In this document: positions 31,503 through 42,738 of the stretch, in pieces
Numbering within the stretch: the first letter of the stretch is position 1
How the letters are laid out: each line of letters starts with the position of its first letter
NCBI GenBank assembly: GCA_026645945.1
Contig: JAPKMO010000011.1
Span: 1-56,630 of the forward strand
Direction of reading: 5' to 3'
From: Anaerolineae bacterium
GTDB lineage: Bacteria; Chloroflexota; Anaerolineae; Aggregatilineales; Phototrophicaceae
DNA length: 56,630 nt
Notes under the pieces: generated by a model
Databases searched by the model: none
The model's input: only the letters and a program-made list of their open reading frames with translations
What the model was told of the DNA's origin: nothing
Translations under genes and position numbers: made by a program

Positions 31503-33545
31503 ATGCCCTTTTATCAACGCCGTCTTGCATTCATTTCATTTTTAACTGTGTGTCTTCTGCTGACCGGCATGATGAGCGCCGCCGCGCAGAACACCATCAC
31601 GCTGACCGGTTACATCGCGGCGCTGAACGGCGACCCGCCGCGCGACTCCAACCTTCCACCGCAGCAGATTTTTTTGCTCCAGGATAGGAACGGGCAGGTA
31701 ACCGCCCGACTGGAGGGGCTGGATTCATATACAGCCTTCAGCCTACGCGACCAGGAAGTGCGCGTAACGGGGCGTTCCGGCGGCACACAGGGACAGGGCG
31801 GTTTCTTCCCGGCCACGCCGCTGCCATCCCTGGAAGTGACCGCCATCGAAACCGGCGGCGGGCAGCCATTCGCTCAGGGCGCACCCTCCGGCGCTCCGGC
31901 AGTATCCGGTTCGCAGCCCTGGATCAATATTTTATGCCAGTTCCAGGGCGACCCCGACGTGCCTCATGCACCCGGTGAATACAACGCCCTGTTCGGAAAT
32001 ACCTATCCGGGCATTGACCACTACTGGCGGCAGATTTCCTACGATACAGTTAACATCGCCGGGACGGCTACCCACTTGGCCTGGCTGCCGCTGCCGCACC
32101 CCCGTTATTATTATGCCGGCAGCACCTCGACAGCCAACGCCAACCTGGACGCCCTGTTTGCGGACTGCGTGAACGCGGCCAACCCGTATGTCAATTTTAC
32201 CCTCTACGATGGCATTAACATGATGTTCAGCGATGTGCTGGACTGCTGTGCCTGGGGCGGTTGGTATTATACCAGCCTGGATGGGCAGTACCGTTCCTGG
32301 AGCGTTACCTGGCTGCCCCCCTGGGCGCAGGAGTACGATTATATCACCCACGAGATGGGACACGGTTTCGGCCTCAGCCACTCGTCCGGGCCGCAGATTA
32401 ATCCGCCCAGTGGGCTGGATATTTACATCTCGCAGTGGGACGTAATGAGCCGCAGCGGCGGCACGTGCCTCGCCTGGGATGTGGGCTTCGGCTGCATACC
32501 GCCCGGCACGATCAGCTACAGTCTATATATTTCTGGCTGGATACCGCCCAATCGCATCGCTACCATTTCCCCCGGTACAGGGACGACCATCACGCTGGAG
32601 CGGCTGCGGCAGCCGCAGTCTGGCCTCAACTATCTGATGGCAAAAATCCCGATTAACGGGTCATCCAGCCACTATTACACGGTCGAGGCGCGTTTTAAAG
32701 CCCCTACCGGGCAGCAAAACTACGATCAGAACATCCCGGACAACGCCGTCATCATCCATGACGTGCAGGTAGGGCGTGGCGGCTGGCCCGGCACGAACAC
32801 CGGCCCGGCGCTGGTGGTGGTGGATAACCCCACCGCTGGTTCAGCTTCGTTTGTCGTCAACGGCGAAAACGGGCGCTGGAAACCGGGCGAAATGTTCTAT
32901 GACGCCGCCAACGACATACAGATCAGCATCCTCGCCCAGGGTGCCAGTTCATTCACGGTTTTTATCAGCAACCAGCTTCCCAGCGCACCCACTCTGACCG
33001 CGCCGGTGAGCGGCAGCGCCATCACCAGCCCCGCGCCGATATTCACCTGGGGAACGGTAAAACATGCCGCCGGGTACGAAATCCAGGTTGATACCACCAG
33101 CGATTTCACATCCGGGGCGGTGATCGCGGCGCAAACGAACAGCACCCGTTATACCGCGCCAGTGCTGGCTGCTGGGCGTCCTTACTACTGGCGAGTCCGC
33201 ACCCAATCCAGCGGCGGCACATTCTCCGACTGGAGCGCCACCGCCAGCTTCCAACTGGATTCGGCGGCCAACGCCGCCCCGCTGCCCCGGCAGTTCGCCA
33301 CCACCATGCCAACCCTGTCCTGGAATCGCATCCCCTGGGCCAGCGGCTATAAAATCGAAGTCAGCCGGACGACTTCTTTTGGGGCGATTAGTTCCGGCAA
33401 AATCGTAGCCGGCGTCAGCACCCTGGCCTCGCAAACCGACCCGCTGGCAAACGGCCTGTATTATTGGCGCGTCTGCCCGCGCCGGAACGATGGCACATTC
33501 GGCGCGTGCAGCAAACCGGACAGTTTTGTCGTCAATGTTCCGTGA
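31503..33545 (+). CDS. Secreted metzincin-type metalloprotease with C-terminal beta-sandwich repeats
   Basis: A 680-residue exported protein. Residues 1-29 are a signal peptide (hydrophobic LAFISFLTVCLLLTGMM, cut near AAA-QN). Zinc site HEMGHGFGLSH (283-293) with a Met-turn candidate WDVMSRSG defines a metzincin; the M6/gametolysin type is the nearest match I can name. Before it is a beta domain with LTGYIAALNG. After the protease come two fibronectin-III-like modules (about 500-600 and 600-680) with GYEIQVDTT and GYKIEVSRT strands. ATG 31503 follows AGAGG by 9 bases. It is likely used for protein degradation outside the cell. Confidence 0.82.
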   Translation: MPFYQRRLAFISFLTVCLLLTGMMSAAAQNTITLTGYIAALNGDPPRDSNLPPQQIFLLQDRNGQVTARLEGLDSYTAFSLRDQEVRVTGRSGGTQGQGGFFPATPLPSLEVTAIETGGGQPFAQGAPSGAPAVSGSQPWINILCQFQGDPDVPHAPGEYNALFGNTYPGIDHYWRQISYDTVNIAGTATHLAWLPLPHPRYYYAGSTSTANANLDALFADCVNAANPYVNFTLYDGINMMFSDVLDCCAWGGWYYTSLDGQYRSWSVTWLPPWAQEYDYITHEMGHGFGLSHSSGPQINPPSGLDIYISQWDVMSRSGGTCLAWDVGFGCIPPGTISYSLYISGWIPPNRIATISPGTGTTITLERLRQPQSGLNYLMAKIPINGSSSHYYTVEARFKAPTGQQNYDQNIPDNAVIIHDVQVGRGGWPGTNTGPALVVVDNPTAGSASFVVNGENGRWKPGEMFYDAANDIQISILAQGASSFTVFISNQLPSAPTLTAPVSGSAITSPAPIFTWGTVKHAAGYEIQVDTTSDFTSGAVIAAQTNSTRYTAPVLAAGRPYYWRVRTQSSGGTFSDWSATASFQLDSAANAAPLPRQFATTMPTLSWNRIPWASGYKIEVSRTTSFGAISSGKIVAGVSTLASQTDPLANGLYYWRVCPRRNDGTFGACSKPDSFVVNVP

Positions 33546-33552
33546 CAAAAAC

Positions 33553-33583
33553 AACCGGGGCATGATCGTTTTCTGCCCCGGTT
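33553..33583. terminator. Bidirectional terminator between metalloprotease and ABC permease genes
   Basis: Perfect 10-pair stem AACCGGGGCA / TGCCCCGGTT with an 11-base loop. It is preceded by ACAAAAAC and followed by ATTTCC, so it can work for both convergent transcripts. Confidence 0.7.
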
Positions 33584-33625
33584 ATTTCCTAATCTCCGAG
33601 CTGAATACACGGTCGGAAAGCGGCT

Positions 33626-34714
33626 TTAATCCTGCCCGCTGGTCAGAACACCCCGCCGTAGTTTGTCCAGCTCGTGGCCGAACTGCTGCGCGAAGGTGCG
33701 CCGTTTCATCAGTTCAGCCGCGCGAATACGCAGCGCCACCAGCACCAGCGCGGTGATCGTGGCGATCTGCGGCAGCGCCAGCAGCAGGTCGGGCGGCAGA
33801 TTCACCTCAGGCCGGCTTTGCAGATAAAACGACAGCGCCTCGGCCAGACCGAAAAACAGCGCCGTAAAAAACGCGCCTACCGGCTGCTCGAAAGCGAACA
33901 GCGAAATGGTAATGGAAGTCCAGCCGCGCCCGCTGACCATATTCTCGACGAACTGGCTGAGGACACCCAGCGACAAAAACGCCCCGGCCATGCCGGCCAG
34001 CATCCCGCTTAACGTCAGCGCGAAAATCTGCACGCGGGTCACATTGATGCCCACGCTTTCTGCTGCCTCGCGGTTTTCGCCCACCGCGCGAATGTGCCGC
34101 CCAAACTGCGTGCGGAACAGCAGCACCCACACCACCAACACCATCACCCAGGCCAGATAGACAACGATTTGATAGCCGCTGAGCAGCGGCCCCATGAAAG
34201 GCATATTGTGAATGATCGGCAGCTGCAGCGTAGACAGGCTTCGAATACTGGGGTCGGCCAGCGTGCCAAACGCGCCGAACAGCACCCGCATAAAAAATAC
34301 GGTCGCATTCGCCACAAACAGGTTGACGGCCAGCGCCAAGATGACCAGGTTAATCCGAATCCGCAGATATAAAACGGCAAAAATGAGGCCCAGCCCGCCG
34401 CCGAACAAGGCCGCCACCAGAACGCCCAAGATCGGGTCGCGCCCTTGACCTGGTAAAACACCCGGCTGGTACACCGTCACCACCGCGACAAACGCACCCA
34501 GCAGCATTTTGCCTTCAATCGCCAGGTTCAATACACCCGCGCGGCTGGCAAGCAGCGCCGCCAGCGACCCCAATACGTAAGGCGTCGCCAGACGTATACT
34601 GCTCTGAAGCAAAGTCATCGGCAGGCTGACGAGCAGCAGCAAAACCACGAGTATGCCCGCGATCATCAGGCCGATGCGAACCTGGCGGCTGTATGTATTC
34701 AGGAATTCAATCAT
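33626..34714 (-). CDS. Nucleoside-type ABC transporter permease (BMP system), second subunit
   Basis: A 362-residue membrane protein of the branched-chain-amino-acid/simple-sugar permease family. The diagnostic ASRAGVLNLAIEGKMLLGAF segment lies near residues 57-76 and GGRGW-type SGRGWTSITISL near 270. It is homologous to NupQ/YufQ of B. subtilis. The start overlaps the first permease stop as ATGA. It is the last gene of the four-gene importer operon. Confidence 0.9.
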   Translation of the reverse strand: MIEFLNTYSRQVRIGLMIAGILVVLLLLVSLPMTLLQSSIRLATPYVLGSLAALLASRAGVLNLAIEGKMLLGAFVAVVTVYQPGVLPGQGRDPILGVLVAALFGGGLGLIFAVLYLRIRINLVILALAVNLFVANATVFFMRVLFGAFGTLADPSIRSLSTLQLPIIHNMPFMGPLLSGYQIVVYLAWVMVLVVWVLLFRTQFGRHIRAVGENREAAESVGINVTRVQIFALTLSGMLAGMAGAFLSLGVLSQFVENMVSGRGWTSITISLFAFEQPVGAFFTALFFGLAEALSFYLQSRPEVNLPPDLLLALPQIATITALVLVALRIRAAELMKRRTFAQQFGHELDKLRRGVLTSGQD

Positions 34715-35985
34715 GGAGCGCCTGCCTCGTTAGGATACGGTGTTTTCCTGGGACGCAGCCGTGTCTGGATGCGGGTAATCAGATCGCGGAAGAAATTTTC
34801 CATCGAACTGAACAGGATGATAAAGGCGATGATGATGCCGCCCAATTGCCGGGGCAGGTCGCCAAATTGCAGGTTCGTCGCCCCCTGCTGCAAACCGGCA
34901 AAAAACATCGCCACCAGGATGATCCCAGGAACCGACTCGCGCGCCAGAATGGCAACCAGAACGCCGTCAAAGCCAAAACCGCTGGTGGCATACCCATCTA
35001 TTACGCGCCGTTCAATACCCAGGATCGCCAGCGCCCCAGCCAGCCCGCTGAGCGCCCCGCTGAGCAGCATCGCCCGCAGCGCCGCGCGTTCGCTGGGGAT
35101 GCCGCCGAAGCGCGCGAACCGCCGCGAACCGCCCGCCATACGCTGCTCGTAGCCGGCAGTAGAACGCCACAGGAAAAACCAGATCAAAACGGCCACCAGG
35201 ATGGCAATGATGATACCTATCCCCAGGCGCGCGCCGGAGAACCACTCCACATCCTGGAACAATCCTCGGTTGAAGGGGATTAACCAGGCCGTGTCGTCAA
35301 TACGCTGCGTGCGCGCGGTGGAATTAAAATCGGAGCGCAGCGGGTAGCGCACCAGATAGTTCACAATCTGGACGGCAATCGCGTTCAGGATGATGGTGCT
35401 GATGAGTTCGTTAACGTTCAGCTTGACTTTGAGATAGCCGGCAATCCAAGAATACACCGCTCCAACCGCCATCGCCAGCCCGATGCACACCAGCGGAATC
35501 AGCACGTGCATCACGCTCAAGAGCGCCTGCGGCGCAGCGCCGGGGTCGCTCACCCCGGCCAGCATATAAACCTGTGTGGGCAGCCAGTAACCAAAAAACG
35601 CGACCGTAATCGCCCCCAGGACGAACTGACCGTCCATGCCGATGCTGAACAGCCCCGCTTTAAAGGCTACTGTCGCCGAAAGGGCCGTCAGAATAAGCAG
35701 CGTGGCGCGTTCCAGCACGACCGCCATACGATGCCCGCCGACCCCATAAAACGGCGCAAAAACGCTCGAAACGCCCCCATCTTCCGTTTCGACTTGAACT
35801 ACCAACAGGTCGCTAAAGGTCTGGCAGCCTTTCGAGCCAAACCCCTCGCAGAACATCCGCTGATAGGTCTGAGCCGGGTCGGTGCCGGCCATCAGCACGA
35901 AAAAACTGCTGACAATCAGGCCGAGTATTACCGCCAGCACCGGAATGGACAGGCTTTTAAAGGTCTGACGCAGCCGGTTGACCAT
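34711..35985 (-). CDS. Nucleoside-type ABC transporter permease (BMP system), first subunit
   Basis: A 424-residue permease with about ten membrane segments, homologous to NupP/YufP. Motifs include KAGLFSIGMDGQFVLGAI and NELISTIILNAIAVQI. A long extracytoplasmic loop with two Cys (CEGFGSKGC, about 43-51 and after) lies after the first helix. It starts six bases after the ATPase stop. Confidence 0.9.
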   Translation of the reverse strand: MVNRLRQTFKSLSIPVLAVILGLIVSSFFVLMAGTDPAQTYQRMFCEGFGSKGCQTFSDLLVVQVETEDGGVSSVFAPFYGVGGHRMAVVLERATLLILTALSATVAFKAGLFSIGMDGQFVLGAITVAFFGYWLPTQVYMLAGVSDPGAAPQALLSVMHVLIPLVCIGLAMAVGAVYSWIAGYLKVKLNVNELISTIILNAIAVQIVNYLVRYPLRSDFNSTARTQRIDDTAWLIPFNRGLFQDVEWFSGARLGIGIIIAILVAVLIWFFLWRSTAGYEQRMAGGSRRFARFGGIPSERAALRAMLLSGALSGLAGALAILGIERRVIDGYATSGFGFDGVLVAILARESVPGIILVAMFFAGLQQGATNLQFGDLPRQLGGIIIAFIILFSSMENFFRDLITRIQTRLRPRKTPYPNEAGAP

Positions 35986-35991
35986 AACGTG

Positions 35992-37536
<1,545 letters not shown>

Positions 37537-37566
37537 AATACGCTCCGTAAAACAAGATAATTCATT

Positions 37567-37593
37567 GCAGGGGGCGTGTGATGCGCCCCCTGC
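37567..37593. repeat. Hairpin between binding-protein and ATPase genes
   Basis: Perfect 10-pair stem GCAGGGGGCG / CGCCCCCTGC with a 7-base loop in the 70-base gap. Such hairpins after binding-protein genes often raise binding-protein mRNA relative to the transporter genes. It also belongs to the GGGGCG hairpin family of this window. Confidence 0.55.
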
Positions 37594-37606
37594 ACCTTCT
37601 CACAAT

Positions 37607-38737
37607 TTACTGCGATGCCTGCTCCAGCGCATTAGTTACGATCAGTTCGCCGCTCAGAATTTTTTCGCGGGCTTCATCAATCGCCTTCCGCACAGCCGGC
37701 AGCTTGGCGACCATATCCTCCGGGCCATACTGGTCAAAGGTGCGCGAGCAAACGCCCACGTCCCAGCTCAGTCCGGCGAAACCTTCGCGCAGGCCGACGG
37801 TCGTCACGCCAGGAGCATAGGTGCCATCCACCACGCTCTTCACGAAGCTGAACACAGCGTTGTCCACGCGCTTCATAGCGGAAACGAGAATCGTACCCGG
37901 ATATAGGTCATCCTGGTTGCTGTCCACACCGATAGCGAAGTTGCCGGTTTCGGAAGCCGCCAGCAGCACGCCTTCACCGCTGCGCCCCGCCACCTGATAC
38001 AGGATGTCCGCGCCTTCGTTGTAAAGCGTGAGCGCCTGCTCTTTAGCCGTCACCGGGTCCGAGAAATCGCCAACATAGCTGCGGACGAGTTCGCAGTCCG
38101 GGCAAACCGACAGCACGCCCTCTTCGTAGCCGACAATGAACAGGTTGATGCCGGGGGTATCCATGCCACCCACCGCGCCGACTTTTTTGGTGCGGGTCAG
38201 CATACCGGCGGCGATGCCTGCCAGATAGCTGTTTTCGTGGGTAAGGATGTTGTACAGCGCCAGGTTATCCAGGTCCGGTACGCCGGCGAAGAAGAAGGTT
38301 TCCTGCGCGCCGAACTTCTGATCCGGGAATTCTTCTGCGATTTCTTGGATGATCGGGGCGTCAACGGCGATTGTAATCACGATGTCCGGGCGGTCCTGGA
38401 CGGCACGGCGCACGGCGGCGTCATGTTCCTGCGCCCCGGAGGTTTCCACAATCGTCCCCACAACGCCCAGCTCAGCAATCGCCCGCTCAGCCCCGGCGGC
38501 CGCCGAGTCAATAAACGAACGGTCGCCACGCGGGTTGGGCAGAATAATGGCGAAGCTGATGTCACTGTTGTCCTGCGGCACGACCGCCTCAACGGTGGCT
38601 TCGCTGGTGGGGGCCGTGCAGGGGTCAACCCACTCCGCTTGCGATTCCCCTTCCTGGGCGCTGGTCAAACCCAGGGAGAAAAGCCCAACCATAATCAGAG
38701 TCAAAACAATTAAAAGAGACAGGAAACGACGAGACAT
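37607..38737 (-). CDS. BMP-family nucleoside-binding protein
   Basis: A 376-residue periplasmic-type binding protein of the Bmp/Med/PnrA family. It has a signal peptide (about 1-27, ending GLTSAQ), then ISFAIILPNPRGDRSFIDSA and the domain-hinge VGAVGGMDTPGINLFIVGYE. Bmp proteins are usually lipoproteins, but no lipobox Cys is present here, so it may be released or tethered another way. ATG 38737 has a perfect AAGGAGG 9 bases upstream; the frame to 38827 lies in the promoter region. Confidence 0.9.
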   Translation of the reverse strand: MSRRFLSLLIVLTLIMVGLFSLGLTSAQEGESQAEWVDPCTAPTSEATVEAVVPQDNSDISFAIILPNPRGDRSFIDSAAAGAERAIAELGVVGTIVETSGAQEHDAAVRRAVQDRPDIVITIAVDAPIIQEIAEEFPDQKFGAQETFFFAGVPDLDNLALYNILTHENSYLAGIAAGMLTRTKKVGAVGGMDTPGINLFIVGYEEGVLSVCPDCELVRSYVGDFSDPVTAKEQALTLYNEGADILYQVAGRSGEGVLLAASETGNFAIGVDSNQDDLYPGTILVSAMKRVDNAVFSFVKSVVDGTYAPGVTTVGLREGFAGLSWDVGVCSRTFDQYGPEDMVAKLPAVRKAIDEAREKILSGELIVTNALEQASQ

Positions 38738-38844
38738 ATTTTTATTCCTCCTTGAAAAGGATCGCCGATACCAATCGGGGCAAACATGCCTGTGACAGAC
38801 CTTCGCAATTCGATTGTTACAGAACATAACTCATTCACATAGGC

Positions 38845-38872
38845 TTGTCAACTTGCCGATTAGCGGTATCCT
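38845..38872 (+). promoter_or_regulatory. Candidate promoter of the nucleoside hydrolase/MtaD operon
   Basis: TTGTCA (38845-38850), a 16-base spacer, and TATCCT (38867-38872) lie in the divergent gap opposite the importer operon. The ATG is 41 bases downstream. The match is fair (5/6 and 4/6). Confidence 0.4.
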
Positions 38873-38913
38873 TGACGAAGAATCTGGACACTTCTCACAA
38901 AGGACTCGCCGCG

Positions 38914-39822
38914 ATGACAACGCGCATTATCCTCGATACCGACATCGGCACCGACGTAGACGACTGCCTGGCGCTGGCGCTCATCCTCGGTTCACCGGAA
39001 CTGCGGCTGGAAGGCGTGACCTGCGTTTACGGCGACACGCTGCTGCGCGCCCGCATGGTCTTGAAGCTGCTGCATCTGCGCGGTATCTCTCATGTGCCGG
39101 TGATGGTCGGCGCCCGCAAGCCGCTGCTGGGGCTGCGTCCGGTCTACTGGGAGGGACATGAAGGCGAAGGGCTGCTGACCGAAGCGGACGAATCGCTGCT
39201 GCCCTCGCCGGAGTTCGCGCCGGATTACATCGCCCGAACGGTGATGGAAAACCCCGGCCAGATTCATCTGGTTTGTATCGGCCCGCTGACCAACGCGGCG
39301 CTGGCGTTTTTACGCCAGCCGGAAATGGCGCGCGCGTTAGCCGGGCTGACGCTGATGGGAGGCGTCATTCGCGGCCTGCACGATCTTGATTTACCTTTTG
39401 CGGAGCATAACATCCTGTGCGACCCGGACGCGGCGCATATCGTTTTTTCATCCGGCGCGCCGATCACCTTCATTCCGCTGGATGTCACTGTCCAGACGCG
39501 CATCACGCCGGAAGGCGTCCGGCGCATCCACAGCCGCGCTACAGCCTATCACTCGGCGGTCGCCCGCCAGATCGAACTTTACCCGGCCTTCCAACGACGC
39601 GGCTGGACGTATACCCACGACCCGCTGGCGGTCGCCAGCCTCATCCAACCGGAGTTTCTCACCTACCGGCATGTTCACGTGGACGTGGAATTAAAAGGCC
39701 ATAAGGCGCTGGGCATGACGCTGGTACATGGCGCTGCCGGAAACGACTCAAACATTCGCGCCGCCGTCGGCGTGGACGCGCCCCGCTTCGAGGAATGGCT
39801 CGTCAGCCGACTGGCAGGCTAA
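38914..39822 (+). CDS. Nucleoside hydrolase
   Basis: A 302-residue nucleoside hydrolase with the metal-binding DTDIGTDVDD (residues 8-17), GPLTNAALAF, LTLMGGV, EHNILCDPDAA and DPLAVAS. It differs clearly from the 29878 enzyme, so the two probably have different base preferences. Divergent from the BMP importer and followed after two bases by the deaminase. This arrangement fits cleavage of imported nucleosides. Confidence 0.9.
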   Translation: MTTRIILDTDIGTDVDDCLALALILGSPELRLEGVTCVYGDTLLRARMVLKLLHLRGISHVPVMVGARKPLLGLRPVYWEGHEGEGLLTEADESLLPSPEFAPDYIARTVMENPGQIHLVCIGPLTNAALAFLRQPEMARALAGLTLMGGVIRGLHDLDLPFAEHNILCDPDAAHIVFSSGAPITFIPLDVTVQTRITPEGVRRIHSRATAYHSAVARQIELYPAFQRRGWTYTHDPLAVASLIQPEFLTYRHVHVDVELKGHKALGMTLVHGAAGNDSNIRAAVGVDAPRFEEWLVSRLAG

Positions 39823-39824
39823 CC

Positions 39825-41159
39825 ATGACCACGACGCTGCTGTACAATGGCATGGTCGTGTGCCTGGGACAGACGGACAAACTGTTCGACCGGGGTTATG
39901 TGCTGGTTGAAAATGATCGCATCGCCGCTGTCGGCGATATGGCCGATTTGCCGGCCAACCGGCATTATGACGCGCGCGTGGACTGCGCCGGAAAACTGGT
40001 GATGCCGGGGCTGGTGAATGCCCACACCCACACGCCAATGACGCTGTTCCGAGGGCTGGCGGAAGGGGTTTCGCTGTTTACGCTGGACGGCTGGTATAAC
40101 AGCATCCGCACCTTGGAACTGGTGATGACGCCGGACATGGTTCCCGCAGCCGTCGAAGTAGCCTGCGCGGAGATGATCCGCACCGGCACGACCACCTTTG
40201 CCGATCAGTACTTTTTCATGGACGAGATTGTGCCGGTGGTTGCCCACAGCGGGATGCGCGCCGCCCTGGCCTACGGCGTGGTCGAACTGGGCGACCCGGC
40301 GGCCCGCGCCCGCGAACTGGCGCGAGTGGACGCCTTCCTGGAAGACATGGGCCAGCAGCCTGACCGGCTTCAGGGGTGGGTCGGCCCTCATGCCTTTTTT
40401 GTAGACAATACGCCGGAGTCCATGCAGGCGGAACGCCTGCTGGCGAGCAAATATAACACCGGCCTGCATATTCACCTTTCGACTGAGGGCGAAGAAGATG
40501 CGTTCTGCCGGGAACATTTCGGCATAAGCGCCGTTTCCAAGATGCGTGACATGGGCATGTTCGAGCACCCCATCCTGGCCGCCCACAGCATCACCATTCC
40601 CACTGAAGACTGGCCGATTCTGGCTGCTGCTTCATTTTCCGCCGTGACCTGCCCAAGCGCCTGTATGCGCGCCGGGGCGGACGCCGCGCCGGTGGTCGGG
40701 ATGCGCGCCGCTGGGATTAACGTCGCGCTGGGGACGGATAACGTCTGCAACAATAACGACTACGATCTGTTCATCCAGATGCGGCTGATGGCGCTGCTGG
40801 CGAGCTTCCGCGAAAAACGCCCCGGCGCGCTGCGAGCGCGGGAGGCGCTGGACATCGCCACCGCCGGCGGCGCGAAGGCGCTGGGGCTGGCGGACGAAAT
40901 CGGGGATTTGTCACCGGGTAAAAAAGCCGACCTGATCGTGATGGATCGCGGCGGCATCGGCTGGACGCCCCTACCCTCCAACGACCCATTCACGGCGCTG
41001 GTCTACAGCATCAACGGCTTGCAGGTGACCGATACGATGGTGGACGGCCAATGGCTGCTGCGCGACCGCGAGTGGACGACGCTCGACTACGCCGGTGCGG
41101 TTAGGCAGCAGGGCGAGAACGTAAAACAGCTGCTGGTGCGGCGAGATGCGCCGGTGTAG
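39825..41159 (+). CDS. mtaD: Amidohydrolase, MTA/SAH (nucleoside) deaminase-like
   Basis: A 444-residue metal-dependent hydrolase of the TrzN/MtaD/guanine-deaminase group. The first metal motif is HTHTP (His67, His69). HIHLST, AHSI and LGTDN supply the rest of the zinc site. MtaD-type enzymes deaminate 5'-methylthioadenosine, S-adenosylhomocysteine and adenosine. With the nucleoside hydrolase and importer, adenosine-type substrates are likely. ATG 39825 is two bases past the previous stop. The symbol is by similarity and not certain. Confidence 0.82.
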   Translation: MTTTLLYNGMVVCLGQTDKLFDRGYVLVENDRIAAVGDMADLPANRHYDARVDCAGKLVMPGLVNAHTHTPMTLFRGLAEGVSLFTLDGWYNSIRTLELVMTPDMVPAAVEVACAEMIRTGTTTFADQYFFMDEIVPVVAHSGMRAALAYGVVELGDPAARARELARVDAFLEDMGQQPDRLQGWVGPHAFFVDNTPESMQAERLLASKYNTGLHIHLSTEGEEDAFCREHFGISAVSKMRDMGMFEHPILAAHSITIPTEDWPILAAASFSAVTCPSACMRAGADAAPVVGMRAAGINVALGTDNVCNNNDYDLFIQMRLMALLASFREKRPGALRAREALDIATAGGAKALGLADEIGDLSPGKKADLIVMDRGGIGWTPLPSNDPFTALVYSINGLQVTDTMVDGQWLLRDREWTTLDYAGAVRQQGENVKQLLVRRDAPV

Positions 41160-41182
41160 GGGCGGCTTTAGAAACCCGCCCT
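41156..41182. repeat. GGGGCG hairpin repeat at the mtaD stop codon
   Basis: Starts within the TAG stop: GTAGGGGCGG, then CTTTAGAAAC, then CCGCCC. The stem is six GC pairs, one mismatch and three AT pairs. Nearly the same sequence follows the HMG-CoA reductase stop at 52187. Lies between convergent genes, so it may terminate transcription. Confidence 0.6.
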
Positions 41183-41197
41183 GTTCTGTTTAACCTG

Positions 41198-41656
41198 TCA
41201 GGGCTGCATAACCTGCTGCGCGCCCAGCACGCCCAGCGAAACCAGCAGCGTGAGGGCGACGCTCCACAGCAGGCCGCCGAAGGCCATCCACAGGAACAAC
41301 CGGCGCGGCGGGGCATTCAGCGACAGGCCGACTGCCACGCCGATCTGCGCACCCAACGTCATCGGCGCGGCCAGCCCCAGACCAATCAAACCGAACCGCA
41401 GCCAGATTCGATGCAGGCGGCTGTCTGGCTTGACGACTGCGCGGCTGCCGACACGTCTCATAATGCGCGCCCGCAGAGGGCCGCCGACCAGCGTCACGGC
41501 TGCCGCGCCAGAGGCAAAACTGAGCGAAGTCGTCAGGACAATCACGACCGGCGGCAGCCCCAAAGCCAGCCCCGCTGGGATGGACGGCCAGAAATAAAAC
41601 CACGCCAGGCCGAAAATGCTGATGATTTTAGGAAGATCGGCTATTAAATGTTCCAT
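41198..41656 (-). CDS. Small multi-drug export family membrane protein
   Basis: A 152-residue protein with four to five hydrophobic segments, charged linker RARIMRRVGSRAVVKPDSR near 62-80, and the glycine-rich FGLIGLGLAAPM. It matches the putative small multi-drug export family (PF06695) by general pattern. Function is untested. Its ATG overlaps the stop of the Gfo/Idh/MocA gene by one base (TGATG), so translation is coupled. Confidence 0.7.
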   Translation of the reverse strand: MEHLIADLPKIISIFGLAWFYFWPSIPAGLALGLPPVVIVLTTSLSFASGAAAVTLVGGPLRARIMRRVGSRAVVKPDSRLHRIWLRFGLIGLGLAAPMTLGAQIGVAVGLSLNAPPRRLFLWMAFGGLLWSVALTLLVSLGVLGAQQVMQP

Positions 41657-42738
41657 CAGGCTTCGAGCGCCACTTCGTGCCCGGTGGCCGCTGATTCGTA
41701 GAGCGCCTCCAATATCTGAATGGCAGCCAATCCCTGCTTCCCGTCGGTCGGTACAGGCAAATTGTGCCTGAGGCAGGCAGCCAGATCATGAATCAGCGCC
41801 TCGTGGCCCTGCGGCCCGCCAAAACGCGGTGATGGCACGACCGTCACCGGCTCGCCGTGCATTTCGGTATAAAAACGCAGCGTATCGTCGGTGCGATAGT
41901 TGCGAATATGCAGCACCGCCGTCCCTTCTGTACCCTGAAGTTCCACACGAATCGCATCTTCCTGCGGCTGGTTATGCTCCGCCCAGGTGGCCTGCACGAT
42001 CATATGCGCGCCGTTCGCCAGCCGGATAAAACCCACGCCGCCGTCCTCTACATCAAAATCCGGCCTCGGCTGGCCGGCATGGCGCGAACCCCAAGTCTTC
42101 AGGCTGCGCGGGCCGAATAACCGGCGCGTATCGCCGCTGACGGTTTTCGCCGCCGGGAAGCCCATCATCCATAAAGACAGATCAATCACATGCACGCCCA
42201 GGTCAATCAGTGCGCCGCCCCCGGCTAACGTTTTTGCGCCGAACCAGCCCGAACCGGGGATGCCGGTTTCGCGCCGCCACGAAATATTGGCCTGGTAAAT
42301 CGTGCCGAGCGCGCCGCCCTGTACCATCTGTTTCATCCAGCGGGTATCAGGACGATACCGAAAGTTATAAGCGATCATCAGGTGGCGATTATGCAGACGC
42401 GCTGCATCCAGCATCCGGCGCGCTTCGGCTGCTGTCGGGGCCATCGGCTTTTCGCAAACGACATGCATCCCTGCTTCCAGCGCGGCAATCGTTGCCTCGG
42501 CGTGCAGGGCGTTCGGCAGGCAGATGCTCACCATATCCAGGGCTGTTTCTCGCAGCATCCGGCGGTAGTCGGTGTAATGCACCGGCGCCCCCCATTCTGC
42601 GGCCAGGGTTTGCAGGCGTTCTTCGTTGCTATCGCATACGGCGATCAGTTCTACGTCCGGGCTGGTGCGGTAGCCTTTGGCGTGCGCTTTGCCCACACCC
42701 AGGCCGATCACCCCACCGCGCAGTTTTTGTTCAGACAT
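41656..42738 (-). CDS. Gfo/Idh/MocA family oxidoreductase
   Basis: A 360-residue NAD(P)-dependent sugar/inositol-type dehydrogenase. The Rossmann motif is GVIGLGVGKAHAKGY (residues 8-22). The catalytic-site EKPMAPTAAEA (about 95) holds the conserved Lys. The C-terminal domain has WFGAKTLAGGGALIDLGVH with the His proton donor region. The substrate is unknown. ATG 42738 is chosen; the frame upstream to 42972 has no family sequence. Confidence 0.88.
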   Translation of the reverse strand: MSEQKLRGGVIGLGVGKAHAKGYRTSPDVELIAVCDSNEERLQTLAAEWGAPVHYTDYRRMLRETALDMVSICLPNALHAEATIAALEAGMHVVCEKPMAPTAAEARRMLDAARLHNRHLMIAYNFRYRPDTRWMKQMVQGGALGTIYQANISWRRETGIPGSGWFGAKTLAGGGALIDLGVHVIDLSLWMMGFPAAKTVSGDTRRLFGPRSLKTWGSRHAGQPRPDFDVEDGGVGFIRLANGAHMIVQATWAEHNQPQEDAIRVELQGTEGTAVLHIRNYRTDDTLRFYTEMHGEPVTVVPSPRFGGPQGHEALIHDLAACLRHNLPVPTDGKQGLAAIQILEALYESAATGHEVALEA

